Below, in pieces: positions 25,928 to 33,506 of a stretch of 64,000 nt of DNA. A model generated the notes under the pieces. It was not told the DNA's origin. It saw nothing but the letters and a program-made list of their open reading frames with translations, and did no database searches. This stretch comes from Myxococcota bacterium (GTDB lineage: Bacteria > Myxococcota > B64-G9), in contig JAKLGA010000004.1 of assembly GCA_022710975.1 (NCBI GenBank), forward strand, positions 62,001-126,000, given 5' to 3'. The translations under genes and the position numbers were made by a program. How positions within the stretch are numbered: position 1 is the first letter of the stretch; each line of letters starts with the position of its first letter.

Positions 25928-27496
25928 ATGAGGTTGCGTGCTTGGCCCTTGGTTGGTCTCGGCCTGTTGCTTGGCGTTGCGGCTGCCGCCCAGGACCGCC
26001 CTATCGTGGCGGTCTTCGACCTCGAGGTGAAGGGCACGAAGCTCGACAAGGGCACGATCGATAGGCTCACGGACTACCTCGGCTCCCTGATGGCCCGGAA
26101 GGGCTTCAAGGTCGTCCCTCGCTCCCAGCTCAAGGAACGGCTCACGGAAGCCAAGAAGGGCACCTACAAGGAGTGCTACGAGGAGAGCTGCCAGATCGAG
26201 GTCGGCAAGGAACTCGCAGCGCAGAAGTCGCTTGCCAGCCAGGTCTTGAAGATCGGCAAGCAGTGCAAGGTGACGGTGAACCTCTTCGATCTGAAGACGG
26301 CCGCGAGCGATGGGGCAGGGGCGGGGAGCGGAGATTGCGACGAGGATGGGGTAGTGAAGAGCCTGGAAGATGCAGTTGGGGACCTGTTCGGTGGGGCAGG
26401 GTCCTCGGCGGCTGTCGACCTCCCCGGGCCGGGCGGGCCTGCGGCGCCTGCCACGGACGACAAGAAGGCCTACCGGAAGGAGCTTGAGAAGGCCTGGGTG
26501 GGCTTGGCAGGGGCGGTGAGGAAGTTGGGCCCCCAGGAGCAGCTCGAGAGGTACCAGGCCTTTCTGGCGAACTACCCGGTGGATAACCCCTACGCGGGGA
26601 AGGTGCAGAAGGCGGTTGAGGGGCTGGAGGCCAGGCTGGACAAGGAAGCCGAAGCGAAGCGCAAGGCCGAGGAGAAGGCGGCGTCCCTGGAGGCCGAGCG
26701 CCAGCGGGCGGCAGAGCTCAAGAAGGCCTGCGACGACCTGAAGGCCTTGACCGGCCCGGCGGCGGACCAGCTTGAGGCTTGGAAGAAGTTCTTGGCCGAC
26801 TATCCGGACCGGAACCCTTACCTGAGCACCGCGAAGCGGAAAGTGGCCGAGCTGGAAGCCCGAGCCAAGAAGGAAGCAGCCCTCGCCGCCGCGGAGGCCA
26901 AGAAGGCGCCGACCCGCAGTCTCGTTTGGGTGGCAAGCCGTCCAGCAGGTATCGAGTTCACCAAGACCGAGGTAACCGTGGAGCAGTACCAGGCCTGTGT
27001 GAAGGCCGGGAAGTGCAGCGCGCCGGTCGTGCTCGCGGGCTGCAACTGGAGTCAGCCCGGCAGGGAGCAGCACCCGGAAGGTTGCGTGGACTGGAACCAG
27101 GCGACGGACTTCTGCACGTGGGCTGGCGGCCGGCTGCCCACGGAGCAGGAGTGGTACGCCGAGGCCTCGGACAACGGCAAGCGGCAGTACCCCTGGGGGG
27201 ACGAGGCGGTGAGCTGCGAGCGGGCGATCTGGAGCCATGGAGGCGCAGGCTGCGGGAAGGACTCGACCTGGCCGGTGTGCTCGAAGCCCGCGGGGAACAG
27301 CGTGAGCGGGCTTTGCGACATGAGCGGGAATGCCTGGGAGTGGACCTCTTCCCTGCAGGGCTCCGCCCGCGTGGTGCGCGGGGGGGTGTTGGCCAGCGAC
27401 GACCCAGACATGCTGCGCGCGTCGGGCCGGGCCTGGTTCGAGCCGTCGGCCGGGCGCGGCCTCAGCGGCTTCCGGTGCGCGCGGTCCGCCCAGTGA
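25928..27496 (+). CDS. Secreted FGE/SUMF1-fold protein, copy 2
   Basis: A 522-residue exported protein and the longest of three paralogues. Signal peptide ends AAA-QD, then the shared N-terminal module (RPIVAVFDLEV, VVPRSQLKERL, CYEESCQIEVGKELAAQKS). A middle insert holds two similar helical units with YQAFLANYPVDNPYAGKV and WKKFLADYPDRNPYLSTA, separated by a Glu/Lys/Ala-rich coiled coil; copy 1 lacks this insert. The C-terminal FGE fold shows EVTVEQYQACVKAGKCS, CVDWNQATDFCTWAGGRLPTEQEW, YPWG, GNAWEW and GFRC. The GGA-containing leader before ATG 25928 is modest. Likely periplasmic or outer-membrane associated; no enzymatic activity is proven for this architecture. Confidence 0.75.
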   Translation: MRLRAWPLVGLGLLLGVAAAAQDRPIVAVFDLEVKGTKLDKGTIDRLTDYLGSLMARKGFKVVPRSQLKERLTEAKKGTYKECYEESCQIEVGKELAAQKSLASQVLKIGKQCKVTVNLFDLKTAASDGAGAGSGDCDEDGVVKSLEDAVGDLFGGAGSSAAVDLPGPGGPAAPATDDKKAYRKELEKAWVGLAGAVRKLGPQEQLERYQAFLANYPVDNPYAGKVQKAVEGLEARLDKEAEAKRKAEEKAASLEAERQRAAELKKACDDLKALTGPAADQLEAWKKFLADYPDRNPYLSTAKRKVAELEARAKKEAALAAAEAKKAPTRSLVWVASRPAGIEFTKTEVTVEQYQACVKAGKCSAPVVLAGCNWSQPGREQHPEGCVDWNQATDFCTWAGGRLPTEQEWYAEASDNGKRQYPWGDEAVSCERAIWSHGGAGCGKDSTWPVCSKPAGNSVSGLCDMSGNAWEWTSSLQGSARVVRGGVLASDDPDMLRASGRAWFEPSAGRGLSGFRCARSAQ

Positions 27497-27788
27497 GGAT
27501 TTTTTGGGGACCTACAGGGGACCTGACTCTGCGGAACAGGACGGTTCTCGACGGACCAGGACGGAACCAGACGGAACGGAGCATCTCGGCGTCTGCATAG
27601 CGAAAATGGTCTAACGGCACACGCCATCATTGTTTCTTGAAAAGCCGCTCAGACAAATTCGAACCTTGTCCACCCGACAGCGAATCTCCGTAACTCCGTG
27701 CTGTGGGCTTAGGGATGGACGGGCGACAACCGTGGAGCAGGCAGAGAGGACTATGCGGAGCCTCGGATGACCACGGAGCGGACTGCAG
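27497..27788. other. Intergenic region without recognisable gene
   Basis: Only short unrelated ORFs occur here. A run of related short motifs (ACGG..GGACCAGGACGGA..CAGACGGAACGGA, about 27540-27580) looks like a small degenerate repeat. No promoter, RNA or coding signal is convincing. Confidence 0.4.
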
Positions 27789-28559
27789 CTATCTGTCCTG
27801 ATCGTCTGCGGCCAAGATCCTCTCGAGCATGTGCGCCGGGTTGGCCAAGAATTCCTTCATCACGGCGAAGTGCTCGGTCTCCTCCTAGCGCACACTATGG
27901 TAGCCGGTTCCATCGACCAAGTAGATCCTGGCCTTTGGGAAAGCCATAAGGATTGGCGAGTGGGTGGCGATGATGAACTGCGAGTCCTTCTCCACGAGCT
28001 GGTGGATGCGCCGGAGGACGGCGAGCTGTCGTGAAGGCGACAGGGCGGCCTCGGGCTCGTCAAGGATGTACAGTCCATGGCCATGAAGGCGTTCGAGCAT
28101 CAGGGTCAGGAAGGCCTCACCGTGTGACTGCTCGTGGAGCGAGAGTCCGCCGTAAGAGTCGATGATGCGCGGACCAGGCCCGGGTTCGTCATCAAGGCGT
28201 TCGATGTCAGTGGCCACGTTGAAGAAGCTCTCCGCCCGCAGGAAGAAACCGTCCCGGGGTCGGTGGATGGATTTCGTCAGGCGTAGGCGGGTATGGAGGT
28301 CTGAATGGGAGGCTCGGGTGGAGAAACGGAAGTTCTTCGAGCCGCCTTCCGGGTTGAATCCCCAGGCCACAGCGATGGCCTCCAGCAGGGTCGACTTGCC
28401 GCACCCGTTCTCGCCCACGAGGAAGGTGACATCGGGGTTCAACACGAGGTCCTTGAGCTCGCGAACGGCGGGGATGCTGAACGGGTACTTCGAGTAACTT
28501 TCGATGCCTTCTCGCTTGAGCGAGACCTCGCGTAGGAATGGACGGTTGCCAATCGCCAT
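27789..28559 (-). pseudogene. AAA ATPase (RecF/ABC-like) interrupted by an in-frame amber codon
   Basis: The frame encodes a 224-residue ATPase with Walker A GENGCGKST, an ABC-like signature LHEQSHGEAF, Walker B LYILDEPEAALS and a switch His in IATHSP, the pattern of small AAA_21/AAA_23 proteins. It stops at a TAG (27885-27887), but the same frame continues for 31 more codons to a second TAG at 27789 and reads EETEHFAVMKEFLANP, which is the normal C-terminal end of this family. The amber codon therefore removes only the last 31 residues. The core ATPase could still fold, so it is either a recent pseudogene, a slightly shortened functional protein, or read through by a suppressor. Confidence 0.7.
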
Positions 28560-28562
28560 GGG

Positions 28563-28931
28563 TCACCGGGCAGCCGGTAGTCGATCGAGCCACCAGCCAA
28601 GGCCAAGGTTGGCGCGTTTGTTGTCGGGTTCGCGCGCAAGCACCGCGGCGAACTGCCGGCCAACCTGAGACGCAGCCGGGCTCGGTAGCTCCTCAGCTAA
28701 CGTGCGGAGGGGAGAGACGCACACAGCCTGGGTCAGGGCACTGGCCTCGGTGAGCCACACCATCATACCTCCGAAGACCCGCCACGGACTTCCGGCCCAA
28801 CCTTTGCAATGGGACGGCCGGCTTTCATTCCTGGACAGGATCGAGCTGATGGGTTCAGGAGTCAACCAAGCCCCAGGACGCCCGGCCATTCGTTTCCAAG
28901 GCGCCATGCAATCAGTCATTTCGAGAGCCAC
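28563..28931 (-). CDS. Possible small ORF upstream of the AAA ATPase
   Basis: An ORF of up to 122 residues ends 3 bp before the ATPase start; an internal start at 28766 would give about 67 residues. The C-terminal part (QVGRQFAAVLAREPDNKRANLG) has a TPR-like helix pattern, but nothing else is recognisable, and there is no clear ribosome-binding site. It may be a short partner gene, the tail of a decayed gene, or chance. It covers most of the otherwise empty 430 bp between the ATPase and the gene at 28991, which must also contain the divergent promoters. Confidence 0.25.
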   Translation of the reverse strand: MALEMTDCMAPWKRMAGRPGAWLTPEPISSILSRNESRPSHCKGWAGSPWRVFGGMMVWLTEASALTQAVCVSPLRTLAEELPSPAASQVGRQFAAVLAREPDNKRANLGLGWWLDRLPAAR

Positions 28932-28990
28932 CCACCGGCGGGAGTGCTAGGCTAGCGCTGATCGATTCCTTCTAAAAAGGGGGATCTCCC

Positions 28991-29584
28991 ATGCGGACGA
29001 TTCGTGGTTGGATGCTCTTCTCGGCGATTCTGGTCCTGGGGCTTGCGTCTGCTGGTGCGACGGGCGCCGAGCCACCAGCCGCAGGCCAGGCCGCCGACAC
29101 TGCGACCTTCTACAAGGAGCTGGACGCCCGCTTCCCGCAGAACAAGCGGCTACGGGCCAACCGCGTCCCGGCCAAGGATCTGCGCGAGCAAGGGGCCAAG
29201 CTCAAGGGCTGGTACTACGTGCTGGACTTGAGCACGGTCCAGTTCATCCGCGAGCTCACCACGGACGACAAGGTGGCCACCTGGCTGGTGTGGATCCCGG
29301 CCACCGGCTCGGGCCCGGACTTGGCGCCCATGGCCCTCCAGATGCCGGTCAACGACTGGGTGAAGAAGCGGAAGCTCCGGCGCGACGAGGGCGGGGCCGG
29401 GTACTCGTACTCCTGCGGCCCGCAGGCCTGCGACCAGACCACCGTGGTCGGGGAGCCGACCGGGATCAACCTCGACCTGCCCGTAGGCGATCAGGCAGTG
29501 GTCATGAAGGTGCCCAAGATCGAGATCGTCGGCGTGGCAGACAAAAACGGCGCCTGGCTACCCGCCCAGGCTGACAAGAAGTAG
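28991..29584 (+). CDS. Secreted hypothetical protein
   Basis: A 197-residue exported protein; ATG 28991 follows AAAAAGGGGGATC and begins a signal peptide (LFSAILVLGLASAGATGA). The mature part includes YKELDARFPQNKRLRAN, a 'WYYVLDLSTVQFIREL' strand-helix and two cysteines in YSCGPQACDQTT that could pair. It ends with beta-rich sequence. No known family is recognised. It stands alone between the interrupted ATPase and the pseudogene next to the integrase. Confidence 0.6.
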   Translation: MRTIRGWMLFSAILVLGLASAGATGAEPPAAGQAADTATFYKELDARFPQNKRLRANRVPAKDLREQGAKLKGWYYVLDLSTVQFIRELTTDDKVATWLVWIPATGSGPDLAPMALQMPVNDWVKKRKLRRDEGGAGYSYSCGPQACDQTTVVGEPTGINLDLPVGDQAVVMKVPKIEIVGVADKNGAWLPAQADKK

Positions 29585-29642
29585 GTTCGGCGCCTCGGTC
29601 GCACCGACCTGAAGAGGGACACCAGCCACCGATCGGACAGCC

Positions 29643-29809
29643 GCACCTGGCATCGACGCGTTGATGGCCGGCATCGAAGGCACCTTCGTCCGTGGCCTGT
29701 GCTGCAGGAGGAGCAGATGATGAAAGGGTGCGTGAAGGCAATCGCCGCCTTGGTGGAGAAGTCAGTGCTGGCAGGCAAGACTGACCGCCGTTTCCTGAGG
29801 GTGTGGTAA
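29643..29809 (+). pseudogene. Decayed fragment of a zinc-finger-protein homologue (see 9917-10990)
   Basis: One frame reads GIDALMAGIEGTFVRGLCC, matching GVDAVATEVENTFVRGLWC in the intact protein at 9917-10990, and stops at 29718-29720. A second frame starting at the ATG at 29720 continues with CVKAIAALVEKS, matching the intact protein's AAAKAISMMLKK, and stops at 29809. The two pieces are in the right order and spacing, so this is a frameshifted C-terminal remnant of a homologous gene. Confidence 0.5.
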
Positions 29810-30389
29810 GGGAGCTCCAAGGCGCTTCCGCCATGCTTTGGGCTCCTGCATGGCGAGCATGCATCGGACTGACGTTGCCAGGGAAAGGTTCTGCGGGGGC
29901 TTCTGTCGGGGTAGAACCGGTTGCCTTGATCTCGCCAAGGGTCGTTTTGCCATTAGAAATCAGTCAGCTATCAACACCGTTGACATTGCTGCCTTCGACC
30001 TGTAGGTCTCGAATTGTCCGCGCCAGACGTGTCTTGTGAGGCCACTTCTGGGCGGGCAAGACATCGCCACGGAAGCCCACTAGGTAATTTTGAGAAGCGG
30101 CTCGCGGCGGTGTTGCAGGTCTCGGTTCTTTTCCTGCTGCCACTGCTGCCAAGCCGCTAGGCCTGGGTGAGGTGCACCCAGAGTTCGTGGGCGGTGGCAT
30201 GCGCCAGCGGCGACCAGAGGCTCCAGACCAGGACGAATCCGCAGCTGCCCGGCAGCGCGCGGTGACCGGCCTGGCTGATGCGGCCGCTGGCATGGGACTC
30301 CTCAAAGAGTTGATGGACGAGCTGTCCCGACGGTGTGGTACCATTCCTGACGCTGCCAATCCGGAGCGCCAGGAAAGGAGGGCAGAAGC
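29810..30389. other. Region upstream of the integrase
   Basis: No gene can be supported with confidence. Base composition drops around 29960-30070 (caccgttgacattgctgcct and following), which could hold the integrase promoter or excision-related sites. A plus-strand ORF from 30172 overlaps the integrase in another frame and is probably chance. A good ribosome-binding site (GGAAAGGAGGG) lies just before 30390. Confidence 0.4.
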
Positions 30390-31529
30390 ATGGCGCGACA
30401 GCGGAGAGGCTACCGTGTACTCGGGCCTTACCGGCACCGATCCAGATGGAGGGTCTACCTCGTGGGACCTGATGGCCGACGAAGCGTGGAGACGTTTGAG
30501 GCGCAAGCGGCCGCGGAGGCAGCGAAGCGAGCGCTCCAGCGCAAGGCGCCGGGCAGAGTGACGCTCGACCAGACGATAGACCGGTACATGCAGCATCAGC
30601 GGGCCAAGGGCAACAAGGCATCGAGCATCGAGCGCACGGAGCGCAGGCTGAGGGCGTTCCATGACCTTGACCAGTCGGTTGCTGACGTGACGCTAGCGAT
30701 GGTCACGGCCTGGTATAAGGCGCGCTCCGCCAAGCTGGCGGCCGACTCGCACAGAAACGAGCTGAATGAGGCCAAGACCTTCTGGCGGTGGTGCGTTCAC
30801 TCTGGCCTGGTCGCCAAGTCCCCGGCCGAGGGAGTCGAGCCCCAGGGGCGCAGGCATCGCGGCAAGCTCCAGCTAAGGCGCGCGGAGGCGAGGACCCTGT
30901 TCGTCGAGGCCCATCGTCAGGCGGTCGAAGGAGATGACGGGGCGCTAGCAGTGCTCGCACTACTGCTCCTGGGCACGAGGTCGGGCGAGCTGCTGTGTCG
31001 GTGTGTGCGCGATGTGGACGTGGGTGCGGATCAGGAAGGCGTTCTCCTCTGGGTGGACGCTGGTAAGACCGAATCGGCCCGACGCTGCATCGAGGTCCCG
31101 GAGCCGGTGGCCGGGCTCCTGGCCGCGCGGGTACGGAACCAACCCCCGTCCGGCTGGCTGTTCCCGGCCTCAACATCGACCGGGCACCGGCGTCTTGAGT
31201 GGGCCATCGACGCCACCCGCAGACTGTGCCTTGCGGCCGGCGTCCCTGTGGTCTGCCCGCACGGCCTGCGCGGCACCTGGGCGACCATGGCTCGCGAGGC
31301 TGGGCTCGCGACGCAAGTAGTAGCCCGCGAGCTTGGGCACGCCAGCGACCAGGTAACCAAGCGCCACTACCTGGCGCCCGGGGCGGACGACGCGGCTAGG
31401 ACGCGCACGGCGCTCCGGGTCATCACGGGCGGCGCGGCGCAAGGGATGGGAAACGATTGCCCGTCGAATCGTTTCCCGCAGGATCCGGACGAAAGCACGC
31501 GAGGAAAAACGGTAGCCGGTACGAGCTGA
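30390..31529 (+). CDS. Tyrosine recombinase (integrase)
   Basis: A 379-residue site-specific recombinase. An N-terminal arm-type DNA-binding part (GYRVLGPYRHRSRWRVYLVG) is followed by a SAM-like core-binding domain (about 58-150) and the catalytic domain with all expected residues: Arg197 (LGTRSGELL), Lys226, His291 and Arg294 (HGLRGTWATM), His317 (ELGHASDQVT) and the nucleophile Tyr327. The start follows GGAAAGGAGGG. The gene points at tRNA-Leu, which begins 8 bp after its stop. A perfect inverted repeat lies in its C-terminal coding tail. It marks the right side of an island-like region or an old insertion. Confidence 0.9.
   Translation: MARQRRGYRVLGPYRHRSRWRVYLVGPDGRRSVETFEAQAAAEAAKRALQRKAPGRVTLDQTIDRYMQHQRAKGNKASSIERTERRLRAFHDLDQSVADVTLAMVTAWYKARSAKLAADSHRNELNEAKTFWRWCVHSGLVAKSPAEGVEPQGRRHRGKLQLRRAEARTLFVEAHRQAVEGDDGALAVLALLLLGTRSGELLCRCVRDVDVGADQEGVLLWVDAGKTESARRCIEVPEPVAGLLAARVRNQPPSGWLFPASTSTGHRRLEWAIDATRRLCLAAGVPVVCPHGLRGTWATMAREAGLATQVVARELGHASDQVTKRHYLAPGADDAARTRTALRVITGGAAQGMGNDCPSNRFPQDPDESTRGKTVAGTS
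31448..31477. repeat. Perfect 11-bp inverted repeat with 8-bp spacer (candidate crossover site)
   Basis: Arms GGGAAACGATT and AATCGTTTCCC are perfect complements around the spacer GCCCGTCG. The layout, about 11-bp arms flanking an 8-bp core, is that of core sites bound by tyrosine recombinases. It lies in the tail of the integrase gene (codons about 353-363, after the catalytic Tyr) and 60 bp before tRNA-Leu. There is no following T-run, so an intrinsic terminator is less likely. Whether it is the attachment site is inference. Confidence 0.5.
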
Positions 31530-31537
31530 TAGGTAAC

Positions 31538-31621
31538 GCCGGGGTGGTGGAACGGGCAGACACAAGGGACTTAAAATCCCTTGGCCTTCGGGCCGTGCGG
31601 GTTCGAGTCCCGCTCCCGGCA
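31538..31621 (+). tRNA. tRNA-Leu (anticodon UAA)
   Basis: The acceptor stem pairs GCCGGGG (31538-31544) with TCCCGGC (31614-31620) through one G-U. The anticodon stem AGGGA/TCCCT encloses the loop CTTAAAA with anticodon TAA at 31572-31574. A long variable arm (ttggccttcgggccgt) and a T arm GCGGG-TTCGAGT-CCCGC follow. The long variable arm identifies a leucine-type tRNA. The discriminator is A; CCA is not encoded. It lies directly downstream of an integrase gene and is the likely landmark for the island edge. Confidence 0.95.
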
Positions 31622-31646
31622 TTTGCGAGTCGAAGCGAGGAAGACC

Positions 31647-32657
31647 ATGCGGTGGACGATTTCCTTCCCTGTCCTCGTGGGCGCATGCCTCCTGGTCGCG
31701 CTCACCCTGGCCCCGGCCTGCAAGCGCTCGCCGGAGCCCGACCCGAGGTGGGCCGCGCTCGGCCTGCCGCTGCTCGCCGAGCTCGAGGTCGAGCGGGCGT
31801 TCGAGGAGAGCCTGACGCTGCGCTTCGACCCCGGCAAGGCCTCGGAGGCGGAGACGCTCGTGCGCCTGACCAGGGAGCTCGGGGCGGCCGGCTGGACGCG
31901 GGTCCACTTCGACGAGCACCGGCCCAGCGCGTCGTTCGCCAGGGCGGACCGGCGGGACGTCGTCGAGGCTTACACCGGCCACGGCGTGCTCGAGCTCCGC
32001 TTCCGGGAGCTCGGTGACCAGGATCGGGTCTGGCTGGCCGCGGCCGGCAAGACCACCGAGCAGAAGCGCGCCGAGCTGGTGCAGCTCGCCACGGAGCTCC
32101 GCGCCGCCGCCGCCAGGCTCGGCGAGGCCCGTGCGCTGGAGGGGAAGAAGTGCCCCGACGCGCGCCTGCGCGAGCTCGTGCCCGCTGAGCTCGCGAGCTA
32201 CCCGCCGATCTACGTGCCGCCTGCGGCCGGGGACCCGCGGCTCCTCGAGCTCATCGGCGACACCGTGGGGGCGGAGGAGATCCCCGACCCCGCGGGGTAC
32301 GCCGCGCGGAGCCCGCAGGACATCGACGCCCTGTGGATCCAGCTCCAGCGCAGCCTGCGCTCGGGGATCGCGCTGTTCGTCGTGCCGAAGCTGGGGACGG
32401 AGGCGGAGATCGTGGACGAGGCGTCGTTCCGCGGGGGCAACCTGTGGGCCTCGTTCGTGGTGTCGGAGCGCGCCTCGGGAGGCCCCCTGTGCGCCGGGGT
32501 GTTCGGCGCCGGCAGCAGCGAGGCGGTCTGGGCGCGCGTCAAGGACCGCGCCAGGGCCGAGACCGACGTGGGCGCCGACCTGTCCCGGAACGCGAGCGAG
32601 GGCCTCGACCAGGCGCTCTCCCGCCTCTCGGCCGTGCTCCGCTTCCAGCCGCGTTAG
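31647..32657 (+). CDS. Putative lipoprotein of unknown function
   Basis: A 336-residue exported protein. ATG 31647 opens a signal peptide with lipobox LAPAC. The mature protein is rich in Ala, Leu and Arg, with helical stretches (KRAELVQLATELRAAAARLGEARAL) and a two-cysteine region (CPDARLRELVPAELASYPPIY). It contains a strand-rich middle part (IALFVVPKLGTEAEIVDEASF). No family is recognised. It is the first gene to the right of tRNA-Leu and converges with the minus-strand gene ending at 32723. Confidence 0.6.
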   Translation: MRWTISFPVLVGACLLVALTLAPACKRSPEPDPRWAALGLPLLAELEVERAFEESLTLRFDPGKASEAETLVRLTRELGAAGWTRVHFDEHRPSASFARADRRDVVEAYTGHGVLELRFRELGDQDRVWLAAAGKTTEQKRAELVQLATELRAAAARLGEARALEGKKCPDARLRELVPAELASYPPIYVPPAAGDPRLLELIGDTVGAEEIPDPAGYAARSPQDIDALWIQLQRSLRSGIALFVVPKLGTEAEIVDEASFRGGNLWASFVVSERASGGPLCAGVFGAGSSEAVWARVKDRARAETDVGADLSRNASEGLDQALSRLSAVLRFQPR

Positions 32658-32667
32658 CCCCACCAGC

Positions 32668-32688
32668 TGCAGGTGGCAGGCACCTGCA
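32668..32688. terminator. Hairpin between convergent genes
   Basis: TGCAGGTG and CACCTGCA form a perfect 8-bp stem with a 5-base loop. It sits in the 65-bp gap between two convergent genes, 11 bp after one stop and 34 bp from the other. No T-run follows, so it may be only a partial or Rho-assisted terminator. Confidence 0.35.
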
Positions 32689-32722
32689 AGGGGGGGCACC
32701 AACAAGGGGGGGGAGGGGAGGA

Positions 32723-33460
32723 TCAGCCCGGGCCGAGGGGCTTCGGCGGACCGTCGCTCTGGACCTCGCCCAGGCCGCCCCCGTCGGGCGTGGCCAGGGC
32801 CGGAGTCGGGCCGCGGACCGCGCGGAGCACCTTGCGGAGCGCCAGCCCCAGCACCACCAGGCCGGCCGCGAAGGCCCCGAGCGACAGCCACGGCTGGGGC
32901 CGGGCGCCCTCCTCCAGGATGACGAAGTCGGGCGTGAGCTCGTCGGCCAGCCCGGCGATCTCGCGCCGGTCCTCGTCCTCCAGCTCGAGGCCGAAGCGGA
33001 TCAGCCCCTGCACGTCGCGCCTGGGGAACAGCGTCGCGGCGTGCTCCAGCACGTACGCCTCGGCCTCCGCGTCGCTGAGATCCTGCCGCCTGTCCAGCGC
33101 CAGCACCTCCTGGTAAGCGGCCAGCAGGCCCGGGTCGCGCGTCTCCACCACCAGGCCGGTCTTGGCCCCCGGTTCGGCGTCGGAGGCGTGCACCGGGATG
33201 AACAGCCGGTTGGGCCTGGAGGCGCTGCCCAGATCGTGCTCGTAGATCGCGTCGGTGAGCCGGAGCTGGCAGCCCGCGAGGGCGAGCCACTCGGCGTCCG
33301 GGCGCTGCGTGAGGTACGCGTCGCAGGTGAGCTCTGCCGGGCTCGGGTTGCGCAGGTAGACGTACAGCCCCTGCCCGCCCCAGCCCAGCAGCCCGGCCAG
33401 GATGCCGATCAAGATCAGGTACTTCAGGGCGCACCTCCCTCGGTTCGGCCGCGACGACAT
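32723..33460 (-). CDS. Membrane-anchored protein of unknown function
   Basis: A protein of about 245 residues with two membrane helices: one near the N-terminus (YLILIGILAGLLGWGGQGLY) and one near the C-terminus (WLSLGAFAAGLVVLGLAL). Between them is a soluble part starting with two cysteines (LTCDAYL and LAGCQLRL). ATG 33460 is used, but a CTG at 33427 directly before the first helix has a far better ribosome-binding site (GGGAGGTG), so translation may really start there. The tail is Pro/Gly-rich. No family is recognised. Confidence 0.5.
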   Translation of the reverse strand: MSSRPNRGRCALKYLILIGILAGLLGWGGQGLYVYLRNPSPAELTCDAYLTQRPDAEWLALAGCQLRLTDAIYEHDLGSASRPNRLFIPVHASDAEPGAKTGLVVETRDPGLLAAYQEVLALDRRQDLSDAEAEAYVLEHAATLFPRRDVQGLIRFGLELEDEDRREIAGLADELTPDFVILEEGARPQPWLSLGAFAAGLVVLGLALRKVLRAVRGPTPALATPDGGGLGEVQSDGPPKPLGPG

Positions 33461-33506
33461 GATAGACGGATCCGGGGGGTGGGTTCGAGCCCCTCGTGCG
33501 CGGGGG

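Noticed and set aside
30172-30561. A 129-codon plus-strand ORF before and across the integrase start, considered as an excisionase
   Set aside because: It overlaps the integrase by 170 bp in another frame, lacks a helix-turn-helix and has an Arg-rich artefact tail.
31448-31477. Intrinsic terminator for the integrase gene
   Set aside because: The hairpin is inside the coding sequence and is followed by CGCAGGATCC rather than a T-run.
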